55,826 bases of DNA from an uncultured SAR86 cluster bacterium (GTDB taxonomy: Bacteria; Pseudomonadota; Gammaproteobacteria; Magnimaribacterales; D2472): contig CACPCZ010000007.1 in the NCBI GenBank assembly GCA_902632555.1, positions 1-55,826 of the forward strand, written 5' to 3'. Below the pieces are notes generated by a model. It worked only from the letters and a program-made list of their open reading frames with translations. It was not told where the DNA came from and ran no database searches. How positions within the stretch are numbered: the first letter of the stretch is position 1; each line of letters starts with the position of its first letter. This document shows, piece by piece, positions 27,794 through 38,429 of the stretch. The translations under genes were made by a program, and so were the position numbers.

Positions 27794-29050
27794 TCAATTA
27801 CCAGATGAGGTTTTTTTTCTTTTTGTCTTTAATAATTTTATTGGTTCATTATTTGATACGACTGTTTTTTCATCGATTATAACTTTCTCAAGATCTTCAT
27901 TAGGTAGCTCAAACATAGTTTCCATTAAAAGATCTTCCATAATTGATCTCAATCCTCTAGCACCGGTCTTTCTACTAATAGCCTGTTTTGCAATTTCTTT
28001 TAAAGCCTCGTCCCTGAATGAGAGTTCAACATTATCAATCTCAAACAAATGTTTATATTGATTAACTAAAGCATTTTTGGGTTCTTTTAATATCCTTACC
28101 AGAGCGTTCTCATCTAATTCATGAAGGTTAGATATTACTGGCAGCCTTCCCACAAACTCTGGGATCAATCCAAACTTAACGAGGTCTTCTGGTTCTAAAT
28201 CATCAATATTCTTATTTAGATTAGTAACTTTTGAATTTGAATCGACTTCAGCACTAAAGCCTATTCCAGTTTTATTAGTTCTTTGCTCAATTACTTTATG
28301 AAGACCAGAAAATGCTCCTCCACATATGAATAGAATGTTTGAAGTATCAATTTGAATAAACTCCTGTTGAGGATGTTTTCTACCTCCTTGAGGAGGAATA
28401 GACGCAACAGTTCCCTCTATCAATTTTAGAAGCGCTTGTTGTACTCCCTCACCAGATACATCTCGAGTAATTGATGGATTATCTGATTTTCTGGCAATCT
28501 TATCTATCTCATCAATATATACAATTCCGAGTTCGGCTTTTTCAGGGTCATAATCAGCTTTCTGAAGAAGTTTCTGAATAATATTTTCTACATCTTCGCC
28601 TACATAGCCTGCCTCAGTTAAAGTTGTCGCATCAGCTATTGTAAAAGGCACATTTAGAATTTTTGCTAAGGTTTGAGCAAGTAATGTTTTTCCGCTACCA
28701 GTTGGTCCCAACAATAGAACGTTACTCTTTTGAAGTTCAACGTTATCTTTGCTATTTGCTTTTTTTAATCTTTTATAATGATTGTAAACAGCTACAGATA
28801 AAACTTTTTTTGCTTTTTCTTGACCAATAACATATTCATCAAGTTGATTGTATATTTCTAATGGAGAAAGAAGTTCATCATAAGGAGCATCTTCGTCATT
28901 TTTTATTTCTTCTTCAATAATGTCATTACACAAATCAACACATTCATTACAGATATACACACTTGGTCCAGCGATCAGTTTTTTTACTTCATCTTGCACC
29001 TTTCCGCAAAATGAACAATTTAATTTATCTGTTGAAGTATCTTTTGACAT
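27794..29050 (-). CDS. clpX: ClpX, ATPase specificity subunit of ClpXP
   Basis: 418 residues. N-terminal zinc-binding domain with C12, C15, C34, C37. Walker A GPTGSGKT (115-122), Walker [11 protein letters not shown], and the [11 protein letters not shown] sensor region are present. It unfolds substrates and feeds them into ClpP. It lies three bases after clpP in the same operon. Confidence 0.97.
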   Translation of the reverse strand: MSKDTSTDKLNCSFCGKVQDEVKKLIAGPSVYICNECVDLCNDIIEEEIKNDEDAPYDELLSPLEIYNQLDEYVIGQEKAKKVLSVAVYNHYKRLKKANSKDNVELQKSNVLLLGPTGSGKTLLAQTLAKILNVPFTIADATTLTEAGYVGEDVENIIQKLLQKADYDPEKAELGIVYIDEIDKIARKSDNPSITRDVSGEGVQQALLKLIEGTVASIPPQGGRKHPQQEFIQIDTSNILFICGGAFSGLHKVIEQRTNKTGIGFSAEVDSNSKVTNLNKNIDDLEPEDLVKFGLIPEFVGRLPVISNLHELDENALVRILKEPKNALVNQYKHLFEIDNVELSFRDEALKEIAKQAISRKTGARGLRSIMEDLLMETMFELPNEDLEKVIIDEKTVVSNNEPIKLLKTKRKKTSSGN

Positions 29051-29053
29051 TTA

Positions 29054-29653
29054 TTAGCTCCTTACTTCGAGAATACTATCAATAATTCCATAAGTCTTTG
29101 CTGCTTTCGCATCTAAAAAATTATCTCTGTCAGTATCTTTTTCAATTTTTTTAATAGTTTGTCCTGTATGCTTAGCTAAAATTTCGTTCACAATTTTTTT
29201 CATATGCAATATTTCTTTTGCATGGATCTCAAAATCTGAAGCTTGTCCTTGAAATCCTCCCAAAGGTTGATGAATCATAATCCTTGAGTTTGGCAGTGCA
29301 AATCTTTTATCTTTGTCTCCTCCAGCAAGCAATAATGCTCCCATACTTGCAGCCTGACCAATGCACATAGTAGATATAGATGGCTTAACGAATTGCATAG
29401 TATCATATATAGCTAAACCAGCAGATATACTTCCACCTGGTGAGTTAATATATATTGATATGTCCTTCTCTGGATTTTCTGATTCTAAAAAAAGCAGCTG
29501 GGCAACAACAAGATTAGATATGTAATCATCAATCGGTCCTGATAAAAAAATAACTCTTTCTTTAAGCAATCGTGAGTAAATATCAAATGATCTCTCTCCT
29601 CTAGGAGTTTGTTCAATAACCATTGGGATAAGAGCTTGTTGAATATCTGTCAT
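29054..29653 (-). CDS. clpP: ClpP, proteolytic subunit
   Basis: 199 residues. Serine-protease triad S103 (GQAASMGA), H128 (MIHQPLGG) and D177 (TDRDNFL). Assembles as a double heptamer with ClpX. Starts eight bases after the tig stop, and clpX follows three bases later, so all are probably on one transcript. Confidence 0.97.
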   Translation of the reverse strand: MTDIQQALIPMVIEQTPRGERSFDIYSRLLKERVIFLSGPIDDYISNLVVAQLLFLESENPEKDISIYINSPGGSISAGLAIYDTMQFVKPSISTMCIGQAASMGALLLAGGDKDKRFALPNSRIMIHQPLGGFQGQASDFEIHAKEILHMKKIVNEILAKHTGQTIKKIEKDTDRDNFLDAKAAKTYGIIDSILEVRS

Positions 29654-29661
29654 TATTTAAC

Positions 29662-30957
29662 CTATTTGTTAGCTAGTTCTGAAAATTTTATCACTTTCTT
29701 CTTTGATTTAAGTGCATTTTTTAATTTTTCAACCAGTTGCTCCTCTAAAATTATCATTCTAAATTGTTCTAACTGTTTTGGCTGTCCAGCAATCCACTTT
29801 TTGTATTGTTCAGGATCTTTGTATCTAGATGACTCTCTTTCAATAAAATCATCAATATCTTTTTGTTCAATAGTTATATCGAAATGCTTTACCAATTCAG
29901 CAAAAAGAAGATCTAATCTCACCCTTTTTTCTGCTTTTTCAATAAAAGTATCTATTGGAAATAGATCATCACCAGCATTTTCTTCTGTATGACCGATTCT
30001 CATTAAAGCATCTTTCCTCATAAGGTCAGCTTGTTCATTGACCGTAGATTTTGGGGCACTAAATTTATTCATTTTTAGCAAAGTCTCGTACATGGATTCT
30101 TTTGTGAGTTCCTTTTCTTGAATTTTTACTTCATTTTCCATTCTTTTAACAATTTCGTCTTTAAATTTAGATTTATCATCTATATCCATCTGAAGTTTTT
30201 CAAATAATTCTTTATCAACCTTAGCCAAAGTAATTTCTTGAACTTTTTTAAGATTAATTTCAAATTCTGCATCTACATTAGCAAGATCTTTTTTAAAATA
30301 ATCTTCTGGAAAAGTACATTTTATTGAAAATTTTGATGGCTTTTTGTCTAATAATTGATCTTCAAATCCAGGTATCATTGATTTACTTCCAAGAATTAAT
30401 TTGAAATCTGTTGCTGCGTTTCCTTCAAACTCCTCGCCGTTGATTTTGCCAAGAAAGTCTACAATAACTTGATCATCGATCTTTGATGCACGTTCTACAT
30501 CCTTCCAATCACCGTATCTTTTTTTAATATCATCAATCGCTAAATCCACATCCGAGTCTTCTATTTCAATTGAGAAGTCCTCGTAGTTACTCCATCTTGA
30601 GAATTTTGGCTTTATATCAGGAAAAACTTCAATAACTGCTGAATAAGTTAGGGGTTTTCCTGGATCTTCGTTATCAATAGTTACTTGCGGTGAAGATGCT
30701 GGTCTAATATTATTTTCAGATATAGCCTTTGGATAGGAATCCTGAATTAGTTCATTTATAACTTCTGCGTGAATAGATGCACCATATCTTTGTTCAAGAA
30801 CATCATTTGGTACATTTCCTTTTCTAAAACCATCGACCTTTGCTTTTGATTTTATATTTTTAATTTTAGTATTAAACTTATTTTGATATTCCTCAACTGT
30901 GACAGAAATTGTAATTTTTCTTTCTAAGTCTTTTAATTTTTTAACATTAACTTTCAT
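29662..30957 (-). CDS. tig: Trigger factor
   Basis: 431 residues from the ATG at 30955-30957, preceded by AAGG eight bases upstream. Ribosome-binding GFRKG motif at 43-47, PPIase-like middle domain (about 160-245), C-terminal chaperone arms. It meets nascent chains at the ribosome exit. An in-frame extension to 31056 is not real because it reads through the tRNA-His gene. tRNA-His lies only 19 bases upstream, so the tig mRNA may be released by tRNA 3' processing. Confidence 0.96.
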   Translation of the reverse strand: MKVNVKKLKDLERKITISVTVEEYQNKFNTKIKNIKSKAKVDGFRKGNVPNDVLEQRYGASIHAEVINELIQDSYPKAISENNIRPASSPQVTIDNEDPGKPLTYSAVIEVFPDIKPKFSRWSNYEDFSIEIEDSDVDLAIDDIKKRYGDWKDVERASKIDDQVIVDFLGKINGEEFEGNAATDFKLILGSKSMIPGFEDQLLDKKPSKFSIKCTFPEDYFKKDLANVDAEFEINLKKVQEITLAKVDKELFEKLQMDIDDKSKFKDEIVKRMENEVKIQEKELTKESMYETLLKMNKFSAPKSTVNEQADLMRKDALMRIGHTEENAGDDLFPIDTFIEKAEKRVRLDLLFAELVKHFDITIEQKDIDDFIERESSRYKDPEQYKKWIAGQPKQLEQFRMIILEEQLVEKLKNALKSKKKVIKFSELANK

Positions 30958-30976
30958 ATTAGCTACCTTAAAATAT

Positions 30977-31054
30977 TGGGGCGAGCGATGGGGTTCGAAC
31001 CCACGGCCTCCGGAGCCACAATCCAGCGCTCTAACCAACTGAGCTACGCCCGCC
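30977..31054 (-). tRNA. tRNA-His (GTG)
   Basis: Complete cloverleaf with anticodon loop TTGTGGC, encoded CCA, and the histidine identity pair G-1 (31054) with C73. Acceptor GCGGGCG pairs with CGCTCGC through one G-T. D arm GCTC/GAGC and T loop TTCGAAC are standard. Confidence 0.97.
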
Positions 31055-31066
31055 ACAAGACTGGCT

Positions 31067-31072
31067 ATTATA
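31067..31072 (-). promoter_or_regulatory. -10 element of the tRNA-His/tig promoter
   Basis: Perfect TATAAT 12 bases before the tRNA 5' end. No recognisable -35 at 16-18 bases. It probably drives tRNA-His and at least part of tig-clpP-clpX-lon. Confidence 0.6.
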
Positions 31073-31139
31073 GTTTAAATACAATTATTATCTATTTTTT
31101 TGTTAATACTGATATATTATTGTTAAAAAAAATACTTAT

Positions 31140-32540
31140 ATGAATAATTTTTTAACAGATACAACTAGATACGTAAATAAAGCTTTAAAATATTCTGGCT
31201 TAACTGATGGTCTTGCTAACAAAATTGTTACCTGTAACTCTACCTATACTGTAAGATTTGGCGTGAGGCTTAGAGGGGAAATTTTTACATTTGAGGGATG
31301 GAGATCAGTTCATTCTGAACATATGGAACCTACAAAAGGTGGTATTAGGTTTGATTTAGCAACTCATGCTGAAGAAGTAGAAGCTCTTGCAGCATTAATG
31401 TCATATAAGTGTGCAATTATTAACGTGCCCTATGGTGGATCAAAAGGTGGTCTCAGAATTAACCCTTACGAATGGGATGAAAAAGAGCTGGAAAAAATTA
31501 CAAGAAGATTTGCACAAGAATTAATTAAAAGAGATTTGATCAGCCCCTCAATGAATGTACCTGCCCCAGATATTGGCACTTCGTCTAGGGAAATGGCTTG
31601 GATTGCTGATGAATATAGAAAAATCCATCCGTCAGATATAAATGGGTCTGCTTGTGTAACAGGGAAACCAATTAGCAAAAATGGACTTGTTGGAAGAGAG
31701 GAAGCAACTGGAAGAGGCGTTCAATTTATTATAAGAGAGTTCTTTAGGAGTCCTGAATTATTGAAATTAGCAAAGTTTGACAACAACTTATCTTCAAAAA
31801 CATTCATTCTTCAGGGATTGGGAAATGTTGGATTTCATGTATCTAAATTTTTAACTGAAGACGATAAGGTAAAATTAATCGGAATTGCAGAACACAACGG
31901 AGGTATCTATAACGAAGAAGGTATTAATGTAGAACATGCAAAGAAACACTTTATTAGATATAAAACTTTTGAAAATTACAAAAAAGCTACTTTTATAAAA
32001 GATTCATCTCTTCTTTTAAAAAGAAAATGTGACATCTTAATTCCAGCAGCGCGTGAAAATGTTATAACAGAAAAAAATGCAGGTGATGTATCTGCTAATT
32101 TGATTGTCGAGGCTGCTAACGGACCGATAAGCTTCAAGGGAAACCAAATATTAAACAGAAGAAAAATTTTTGTGATTCCAGATATCTTGGCTAATGGTGG
32201 TGGGGTTGCGGTCAGTTACTTTGAATGGGTCAAAAACTTAAGGCATATTAGATTTGGTAGGCTTGAGAAAAGAAGGAATCAAATTCAAATCAATAATTTA
32301 ATTGAAGCTATTGAAACAATGACTGGCAAAACAATGCCAAAAAAATTTAAAGACAAATTTACAGATGGAATTGAAGAAATCGATCTTGTAAGATCTGGGC
32401 TTGATGACATGATGATCGATGGATTCCAAAATGTTAAAAAAGAATTTTTAGAAAATGAAAAAATTCCAGACTTCAGAACTGCTGCATATAAAACAGCAAT
32501 TGAGAAAATAGCTCTTTCGTATGACTATATTGGTTTGTAA
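31140..32540 (+). CDS. Glutamate dehydrogenase (Glu/Leu/Phe/Val dehydrogenase family)
   Basis: 466 residues. Interconverts glutamate and 2-oxoglutarate plus ammonia. Substrate-binding MEPTKGGIRF, catalytic lysine region YKCAIINVPYGGSKGG, NVPAPDIGTS, the Rossmann motif LQGLGNVG, and VEAANGPIS lie in family order. Length and N-terminus suit the GdhA/RocG-like short form. The first base is the A at 31140. A -10-like TATATT lies at 31113-31118, but no Shine-Dalgarno sequence is visible. Cofactor preference was not determined. Ends one base before the convergent GST gene. Confidence 0.9.
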   Translation: MNNFLTDTTRYVNKALKYSGLTDGLANKIVTCNSTYTVRFGVRLRGEIFTFEGWRSVHSEHMEPTKGGIRFDLATHAEEVEALAALMSYKCAIINVPYGGSKGGLRINPYEWDEKELEKITRRFAQELIKRDLISPSMNVPAPDIGTSSREMAWIADEYRKIHPSDINGSACVTGKPISKNGLVGREEATGRGVQFIIREFFRSPELLKLAKFDNNLSSKTFILQGLGNVGFHVSKFLTEDDKVKLIGIAEHNGGIYNEEGINVEHAKKHFIRYKTFENYKKATFIKDSSLLLKRKCDILIPAARENVITEKNAGDVSANLIVEAANGPISFKGNQILNRRKIFVIPDILANGGGVAVSYFEWVKNLRHIRFGRLEKRRNQIQINNLIEAIETMTGKTMPKKFKDKFTDGIEEIDLVRSGLDDMMIDGFQNVKKEFLENEKIPDFRTAAYKTAIEKIALSYDYIGL

Positions 32541-33182
32541 TTAAGGAAAGTATATTAATTCTGAATCTTCATCCCAAACTTTGTAATTAATCATTACATC
32601 TTTAAGCAAGTCTGATTCAAGAAATCTGTTCAAATATTCTTTCACTTTTTTTGATTCAAGATTCTGATCAAACCAATTAGGATTTGCAATTCTAAATTGC
32701 CTTATAAAAGGAAGAATTGCAATGTCTAATTTGTTGATTTTCTCTCCAAAAAACCAATCATGATCAGAGATAGTATTTTCTATTTCAGAAAGAATTATTG
32801 CACATTCATCTCTGTGTTTTGACTCATTAGAACCCTCGTATCTCGATGAGTACTTATATCTATCTAGATGGTATTTAAACTTTTTATCGAAAAGATCAAT
32901 TAGATTTTCAGTATATTCTTCTAAATCTTCAGATAAATTCCCTTCAAAAATTTTATGCTTATCTATAACCCAATTAATAATTTCTATACTCTCATCTATT
33001 ACTTGATCTTTTAATATTAAAACTGGTACGGTCCCTTTTGGAGAAACTTCGAGCATATGATTTGGTTTATTGTTCAATCTTACTTCTCTTAGCTCGCATT
33101 TAATATTTGCAAGCATAAGAGACATTCTAGCTCTCATGGCATAAGGACATCTCTTAAAAGAGTACAGAATTGGATACTTCAT
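32541..33182 (-). CDS. Glutathione S-transferase-like protein
   Basis: 213 residues. Thioredoxin-fold N-terminal domain with the N-terminal cysteine motif RCPYAMRAR (C12), cis-Pro segment KGTVPVL and SNAIL-like DESIEI, then an all-helical C-terminal domain. Such proteins use glutathione for conjugation or thiol transfer. It starts five bases after trhO and probably shares its transcript. The reaction is unknown. Confidence 0.85.
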   Translation of the reverse strand: MKYPILYSFKRCPYAMRARMSLMLANIKCELREVRLNNKPNHMLEVSPKGTVPVLILKDQVIDESIEIINWVIDKHKIFEGNLSEDLEEYTENLIDLFDKKFKYHLDRYKYSSRYEGSNESKHRDECAIILSEIENTISDHDWFFGEKINKLDIAILPFIRQFRIANPNWFDQNLESKKVKEYLNRFLESDLLKDVMINYKVWDEDSELIYFP

Positions 33183-33187
33183 ACTTG

Positions 33188-34120
33188 TTAATTATATATT
33201 TCATCATTAGGCCCGATATGCCTTTTATTTCTTTTTTTTGCAATCTCAACCTGCTTTTGTCTGCTTGAATATCTTGCTTTTTGTTTATCAGAAGTTTTGT
33301 CAAAGCAACTAGAGCATGAAACTCCTTTGATGTAATGATCAGATTTTTTTTCATTTTCAGTTATAGGCATTCTGCAACCATGACACATATCATATGTTCC
33401 TTCAGATAAATCATGATTAAGTGAAACCCTATCATCAAAAACAAAACATTCACCTCTCCACAATGATTCATTTTCTGGAACATTTTCAAAATATTTTAAA
33501 ATACCCCCTTTTAATTGAAATACATTTTTAAAACCTTCGCGTTTCATTAGTGATGATGCCTTTTCACATCTTATGCCTCCTGTACAAAACATAGCAATTT
33601 TTTTATTTTCTTTAACTTCATTTGAAAAACTCTGATCTTCTAGCCATCCAGGAAAATCGCTAAATTTTTCAGTCTTTGGGTTAATTGAGTTCTTAAAAGT
33701 TCCAATGGAACATTCATACTGGTTTCTTGTATCAATTATTATAGTATCTTTATCATTTATTAATTTGTTCCAGTCTTTTGGCTCAATATGCTTTCCAACA
33801 ATTTCATTTGGATTAATAGAAATGTCGCCAATAGTTACAATCTCTTTCTTCAATTTTACTTTTAATCTTATGAATGGTTTTTTTATCGAATGAGAAAATT
33901 TTAAGTCTAATTTTCTTAAGCCCTTTAAAGACTCAATAAGGCTTAAGGCTAATGATAAATTTTCTTTAGAATCAGATGAAATTGTTCCATTAATACCTTC
34001 ATTACTAATGAGAATAGTTCCATAAATTTTTAGCTGGCTTAATCTTTTTTTTAAAATTTTCTGAAAATTTAATGGCTCATCAATGTTTGTGAATTTATAT
34101 AAAGCAACTATTTCGTACAT
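33188..34120 (-). CDS. trhO: tRNA uridine-34 hydroxylase (rhodanese domain, YceA family)
   Basis: 310 residues. N-terminal acylphosphatase-like domain (to about 90), rhodanese domain with the active loop CTGGIRCEKA (C179 first), and a cysteine-rich tail (CHGCRMP, CSSCF) that probably binds zinc. The family uses O2 to make 5-hydroxyuridine at the wobble position of tRNAs. It is immediately downstream of two tRNA genes on the same strand. Confidence 0.92.
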   Translation of the reverse strand: MYEIVALYKFTNIDEPLNFQKILKKRLSQLKIYGTILISNEGINGTISSDSKENLSLALSLIESLKGLRKLDLKFSHSIKKPFIRLKVKLKKEIVTIGDISINPNEIVGKHIEPKDWNKLINDKDTIIIDTRNQYECSIGTFKNSINPKTEKFSDFPGWLEDQSFSNEVKENKKIAMFCTGGIRCEKASSLMKREGFKNVFQLKGGILKYFENVPENESLWRGECFVFDDRVSLNHDLSEGTYDMCHGCRMPITENEKKSDHYIKGVSCSSCFDKTSDKQKARYSSRQKQVEIAKKRNKRHIGPNDEIYN

Positions 34121-34140
34121 TGTTTAATTATATAAAAAAA

Positions 34141-34217
<77 letters not shown>

Positions 34218-34218
34218 A

Positions 34219-34295
34219 TGGTCGGGGTAGTAAGATTCGAACTTACGACCACTCGCTCCCAAAGCGAGTGCGCTACCAGACTGCGCTATACCCCG
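34219..34295 (-). tRNA. tRNA-Pro (TGG)
   Basis: 77-base cloverleaf with anticodon loop TTTGGGA, acceptor CGGGGTA/TACCCCG and encoded CCA. First in a tRNA-Pro to tRNA-Arg pair. Confidence 0.97.
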
Positions 34296-34304
34296 AGGAA
34301 GCAA

Positions 34305-34333
34305 ATATTAAAGTTTATACAATAAATAAGCAA
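34305..34333 (-). promoter_or_regulatory. Sigma-70 promoter of the tRNA-Pro/tRNA-Arg pair
   Basis: -35 TTGCTT (34328-34333) and -10 TAATAT (34305-34310) with a 17-base spacer. The -10 ends ten bases before the mature tRNA-Pro. Confidence 0.7.
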
Positions 34334-34362
34334 TCATCATGGGCATAAATATTGTTTAATGA

Positions 34363-34368
34363 GATAAT
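34363..34368 (+). promoter_or_regulatory. Possible -10 element for a leaderless folD mRNA
   Basis: GATAAT lies six bases before the folD ATG, so a start seven bases downstream would place +1 at the A of ATG. No Shine-Dalgarno sequence precedes folD. No clear -35 was found, so this is tentative. Confidence 0.4.
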
Positions 34369-34374
34369 ATTATC

Positions 34375-35214
34375 ATGTCAGCAACAATACTTGATGGTAA
34401 AAACTTATCTAAAGTTTCGGAAGAATCTATTAAAAAAAGAGTTGAAATTCTTTCTAACGAGGGGGTAAAGCCAACACTTGCTACTATTTTAGTTGGAAAT
34501 GATCCTGCTTCTGAAACCTATGTAAAAATGAAACAGAATACGTGTGCGAGGATGGGCATGAAATCTATTGCCATTGAGCTGCCCAAAGATACATCTACTG
34601 AAGAATTACTAAAAAAAATTGAATCATTAAATAATGATAAAAATATTCATGGAATTCTTTTACAACACCCAGTCCCTTCTCAAATTGATGAAAGAAAATG
34701 TTTTGATGCGATAGACATCAATAAAGATGTTGATGGAGTAACCTGTTTGGGATTTGGCAATATGTCAATGGGAATTGAAGCATATGGCTCTTGCACACCT
34801 GCTGGAATAATTAGATTAATTGAACATTATAATCTAGATATTCAAGGTCTTAATGCTGTTGTTGTCGGCAGAAGTCCAATTTTAGGAAAACCTATGGCTA
34901 TGATGTTACTAAACTTAAATGCAACTGTAACAATATGTCACTCCAGAACAAAAAACATTGAAAAAATTATTAAAGATGCTGATCTAATTGTAGGTGCTGT
35001 TGGAATTCCTAAATTTATAAAATCAGACTGGATTAAACAAAATTGTATAGTTATAGATGCTGGCTATCACCCTGAAAAATGTGGTGACATTGATTTAAAT
35101 GGAATTGAAAATATTGCTAAGGCTTATACACCTGTACCAGGAGGTGTTGGCCCAATGACTATCAATACATTAATGTTGCAAACATTGATTTCTGCGGAGA
35201 AAACTCTAGGCTAA
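34375..35214 (+). CDS. folD: Bifunctional methylene-THF dehydrogenase / methenyl-THF cyclohydrolase
   Basis: 279 residues. Interconverts 5,10-methylene-, methenyl- and 10-formyl-tetrahydrofolate with [12 protein letters not shown] contains the catalytic lysine (K53, E. coli K54). [24 protein letters not shown] and [10 protein letters not shown] are family signatures. Divergent from the tRNA pair, and convergent with a four-base overlap to the DUF4389 gene. Confidence 0.97.
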   Translation: MSATILDGKNLSKVSEESIKKRVEILSNEGVKPTLATILVGNDPASETYVKMKQNTCARMGMKSIAIELPKDTSTEELLKKIESLNNDKNIHGILLQHPVPSQIDERKCFDAIDINKDVDGVTCLGFGNMSMGIEAYGSCTPAGIIRLIEHYNLDIQGLNAVVVGRSPILGKPMAMMLLNLNATVTICHSRTKNIEKIIKDADLIVGAVGIPKFIKSDWIKQNCIVIDAGYHPEKCGDIDLNGIENIAKAYTPVPGGVGPMTINTLMLQTLISAEKTLG

Positions 35215-35558
35215 GAATTTTCTGATTCATCCTCTGAATTGACTTCGTCAATCTCTTCAGATTCAGCATCAATAACAGCACTTTCGTCAGACGAAGTATT
35301 TTTAAATGGAAAAGGTTTTTCTTCGGTTTGAAATAATAAAAACATTAATGAATCATTAAAAAATTCGAGTATATGAGAATTGATATTTGAAATGGATGAG
35401 TTAGCTTTTGAGGTAAATAAAACAAAAAGAAATTGAACAAATGCTAATCCTATTGAAATAGTAAGTGCAAAATTAATGATGAACGCATATAGAACCATAA
35501 AAACAAATCTTATCCATTTGCTAGTCTTTAAAATCTCTTCTTTATCTATAGTATTCAT
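35211..35558 (-). CDS. DUF4389 membrane protein
   Basis: 115 residues. Two hydrophobic segments (about 17-48) followed by the DUF4389 hallmark EKPFPF near 80 and a very acidic tail. The function of the family is not known. It follows gpsA by nine bases, a neighbourhood often seen in gammaproteobacteria. Confidence 0.8.
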   Translation of the reverse strand: MNTIDKEEILKTSKWIRFVFMVLYAFIINFALTISIGLAFVQFLFVLFTSKANSSISNINSHILEFFNDSLMFLLFQTEEKPFPFKNTSSDESAVIDAESEEIDEVNSEDESENS

Positions 35559-35567
35559 TTGTTAAAC

Positions 35568-36578
35568 CTAATACGTAAATTCTACATCAACTTCATTAGG
35601 ATTCTTAATTAAATCATCAATTAATGTACTTGGGGAGTAATTTTTATTAATAACATTATAAAGTGAATCTACCAATGGCATATTAAGATCTAATCTATCT
35701 GATTCATTTTTTATAACTTCAAGCGTTCTAATTCCTTCTGCTACCTGTCCAACTTTAGATTTTGAGTCTAATAAATTTAACCCACTTCCAATGTTGTAAC
35801 CTAGTTGATAATTTCTAGACAGTTTGGATGTACAGGTTGCTACCAAATCACCCATTCCCGATAGTCCAAGAAAAGTAATTGGATCAGCACCTTTCGCTAC
35901 AGCAAATCTGCTCATTTCAGCCATGCTTCTTGTTAAAATTAAGCCAATAGCATTTTCTCCAACATTCATTGATTCAGCCATTCCACAAATAATGGCATAA
36001 ATGTTTTTTAAAGCTCCAGCCATCTCAACGCCCTGCATATCCTTGCTAGAATATATTTTGAAGGTATTTGATGACAAAATTGACTTCACAGATGATAAAA
36101 TTCTTTCACTTTGGCTTGCTATTACTGTTCCAGCAACTTTATTTTCAGCTATTTCTTTTGCAAGATTTGGTCCACTCAGGACTCCTACATCATTTTTAAT
36201 ATTTCTTGATATAACATCGGATAATAATCGAAATGGATCAGATAAGATTCCCTTTGTACATGAAATGACAAATGCATCATTATTGATAAAAGGTGTAATT
36301 CTTTGAACTATATTTTCAAATATTGAACTTGGTGTAGCTATCAAGATCACTGATGCACTTTCAATAACTTTCTTAAGATCGTCTGACGCTTCAATTTTAT
36401 CAGAAAGCCTCAACTCAGGATGATAATCAGTATTTGCACCCTCGGAATTAATTCTAAGCGCTTGTTCCGCATCTCTTACCCAAAGAGAAACATCATATCC
36501 ATTTGACGCGGCTAGATTTGCGAGAACAGTTCCGAAACTTCCTCCTCCAAGAACAACGACTTTATTACTTTTAATCAT
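35568..36578 (-). CDS. gpsA: NAD(P)-dependent glycerol-3-phosphate dehydrogenase
   Basis: 336 residues. Makes sn-glycerol 3-phosphate from DHAP for phospholipid synthesis. Nucleotide-binding GGGSFGTVLA at 11-20, LSGPNLAKEIA, the catalytic-lysine segment AGALKNIYAI near 190, and GLSGMGDLVATCTS are present. Three bases downstream of htpG. Confidence 0.96.
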   Translation of the reverse strand: MIKSNKVVVLGGGSFGTVLANLAASNGYDVSLWVRDAEQALRINSEGANTDYHPELRLSDKIEASDDLKKVIESASVILIATPSSIFENIVQRITPFINNDAFVISCTKGILSDPFRLLSDVISRNIKNDVGVLSGPNLAKEIAENKVAGTVIASQSERILSSVKSILSSNTFKIYSSKDMQGVEMAGALKNIYAIICGMAESMNVGENAIGLILTRSMAEMSRFAVAKGADPITFLGLSGMGDLVATCTSKLSRNYQLGYNIGSGLNLLDSKSKVGQVAEGIRTLEVIKNESDRLDLNMPLVDSLYNVINKNYSPSTLIDDLIKNPNEVDVEFTY

Positions 36579-36581
36579 TTT

Positions 36582-38408
36582 TTAAGATAGATATTTATCT
36601 AATTGGCGTAGGTATTTTGCAGGATCCTTTGGCGAACCACCCTCAGCAATGACAGCGTAGTCATACAAAAAGTCAACGAAAGAATTAAATTGTTTACCGT
36701 TTAGAGTTTTTAACTTTTTTAATAATTTATGCTGTTTATTAATCTCAAAAATTGGTTGAGTATTTCCAAAGCTTTGTCCTGAAGCCTCTAAAATTTTTCT
36801 TAGTTGAGCCCCTGGCTCTGATTGAGGCAATATCAAACATGAAGCTGAATCAATAAGTCTTTCGCTAATAAGAACATCTGATACACGTTCACCTAGCTGT
36901 TTTTTTATCTTTTGTATTAATTCACTATCTTGTTTATTAACTTTTTTATCGTCATTTTCCTTTGACATGCTTTCTTTAGAAACATTTACTAATTGCTTGC
37001 CTTTATATTCATGGATGCTTGTCATAAGCCATTCATCGATTCGATCTGTAAGTAGAAGAACTTCAATATTTTTAGACTTTAACTTTTCGATATGTGGTGA
37101 ATTAGATGCGGCCTCAAATGTATCAGCAACACAAAAATATATCTTATCTTGTGAATTCTCCATGTTCTCGAGATATTTATCCAGCGATGTATATTCAGAA
37201 CTTCTATTAAAATTTGAAGAATTAAATAACATTAAACTAGCAATCAGCTCTCTATTCTCAAAATCTTCAGCTGGGCCCTCTTTTAAAACAAGTCCAAATT
37301 CTCTCCAGAAATCAACATATTCATCAAACTCGGCCTCTTTCAATTTTTTAAGAGCATCTAATGTCTTTTTAGTTATGGATTTTTTTATAGTTTCTACAAG
37401 AGGATTTGTTTGGAGTATTTCTCTTGATACGTTAAGAGGTAAATCACTTGTGTCAATTATTCCTCTAAGAAAACGTAAATATAGTGGAAGAAAATTTGAA
37501 GCATCGTCCATGATAAAAACTCTTTGAACATAAAGTTTTAGTCCTCTTGGAGACTCTCTATTCCATAAATCAAAAGGTGGTTTTGAGGGAATATAAACCA
37601 AATTTGTATACTCATTCTTTCCTTCAACTTTATTATGAATCCATAGCAGTGGATCGTTTTGATCCAAACTTATAAATTTATAAAAATCTTTATATTCTTC
37701 ATCTTTGATAGATCTTTTAGTTTTTAACCAAAGTGCATCAGCTTCATTAATTCTTTCATCTAACTCTTTATCATCTGAAATAAGTAAGGGGAAGTTAATG
37801 TATTGTGAGTATTTTTCAAGGAGAAACCTTACTCTTCCAACATCTGCAAATTCGTAATTGTCTTTATTTAAAAATATATGAATTTCTGTCCCATTATTCT
37901 TCTTTTCGATTGATTTAATTTTATATTTTTCTTCGCCAGAACTTTCCCATAAAGTTCCCTCATCATCAGTGTTAAGTGCAGACTTTGTTATAACCTGAAC
38001 CTTATCTGCAACCATAAAGACAGAGTAAAATCCTACACCAAATTGACCGATAAGATTAGAATCCTTTTTTTCGTCTCCCGTTATATTTTCAAGAAACGAC
38101 GCCGTACCTGATCTAGCAATTGTTCCAATATTTTCAATGACCTCCTCTTCGGTCATACCAATTCCATTATCAGAAATTACTATTTTATTTTTATCCGATA
38201 GAACTTGTACATTTACTCTTAAATCTTTAACAAGCTTTGCAAGTTTTTTATTTTGGACCGAATTAAATCTTAACTTGTCGAGAGCATCAGAAGCATTAGA
38301 TACTAGCTCTCTTATAAAAATTTCTTTATTAGAATATAAAGAATGAATCATAAGCTTAAGTAACTGCTTAGTCTCAGTTTGAAAAGCTCTTGTTCTAGAT
38401 TTGTTCAT
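36582..38408 (-). CDS. htpG: Hsp90-family chaperone HtpG
   Basis: 608 residues. GHKL ATPase domain with E34 and N38 ([16 protein letters not shown]), [14 protein letters not shown] and [11 protein letters not shown]; then the middle client domain and the dimerisation domain. It remodels clients under heat stress. A sigma-32-like promoter sits just upstream, in line with its heat-shock regulation in other gammaproteobacteria. It probably shares transcripts with gpsA downstream. Confidence 0.97.
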
Positions 38409-38429
38409 AATTTCTTTACTTATATGACT

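Noticed and set aside
30958-31056. N-terminal extension of trigger factor through the tRNA-His gene
   Set aside because: The extra residues are a translation of the tRNA itself; the proper ATG at 30957 has its own Shine-Dalgarno sequence.
31111-31128. Full sigma-70 promoter for glutamate dehydrogenase
   Set aside because: A TATATT is visible, but no -35 stands at suitable distance, and AT-rich sequence gives many such matches.
36967-37527. 186-codon plus-strand frame inside htpG
   Set aside because: Antisense shadow of a strongly conserved gene; composition not protein-like.
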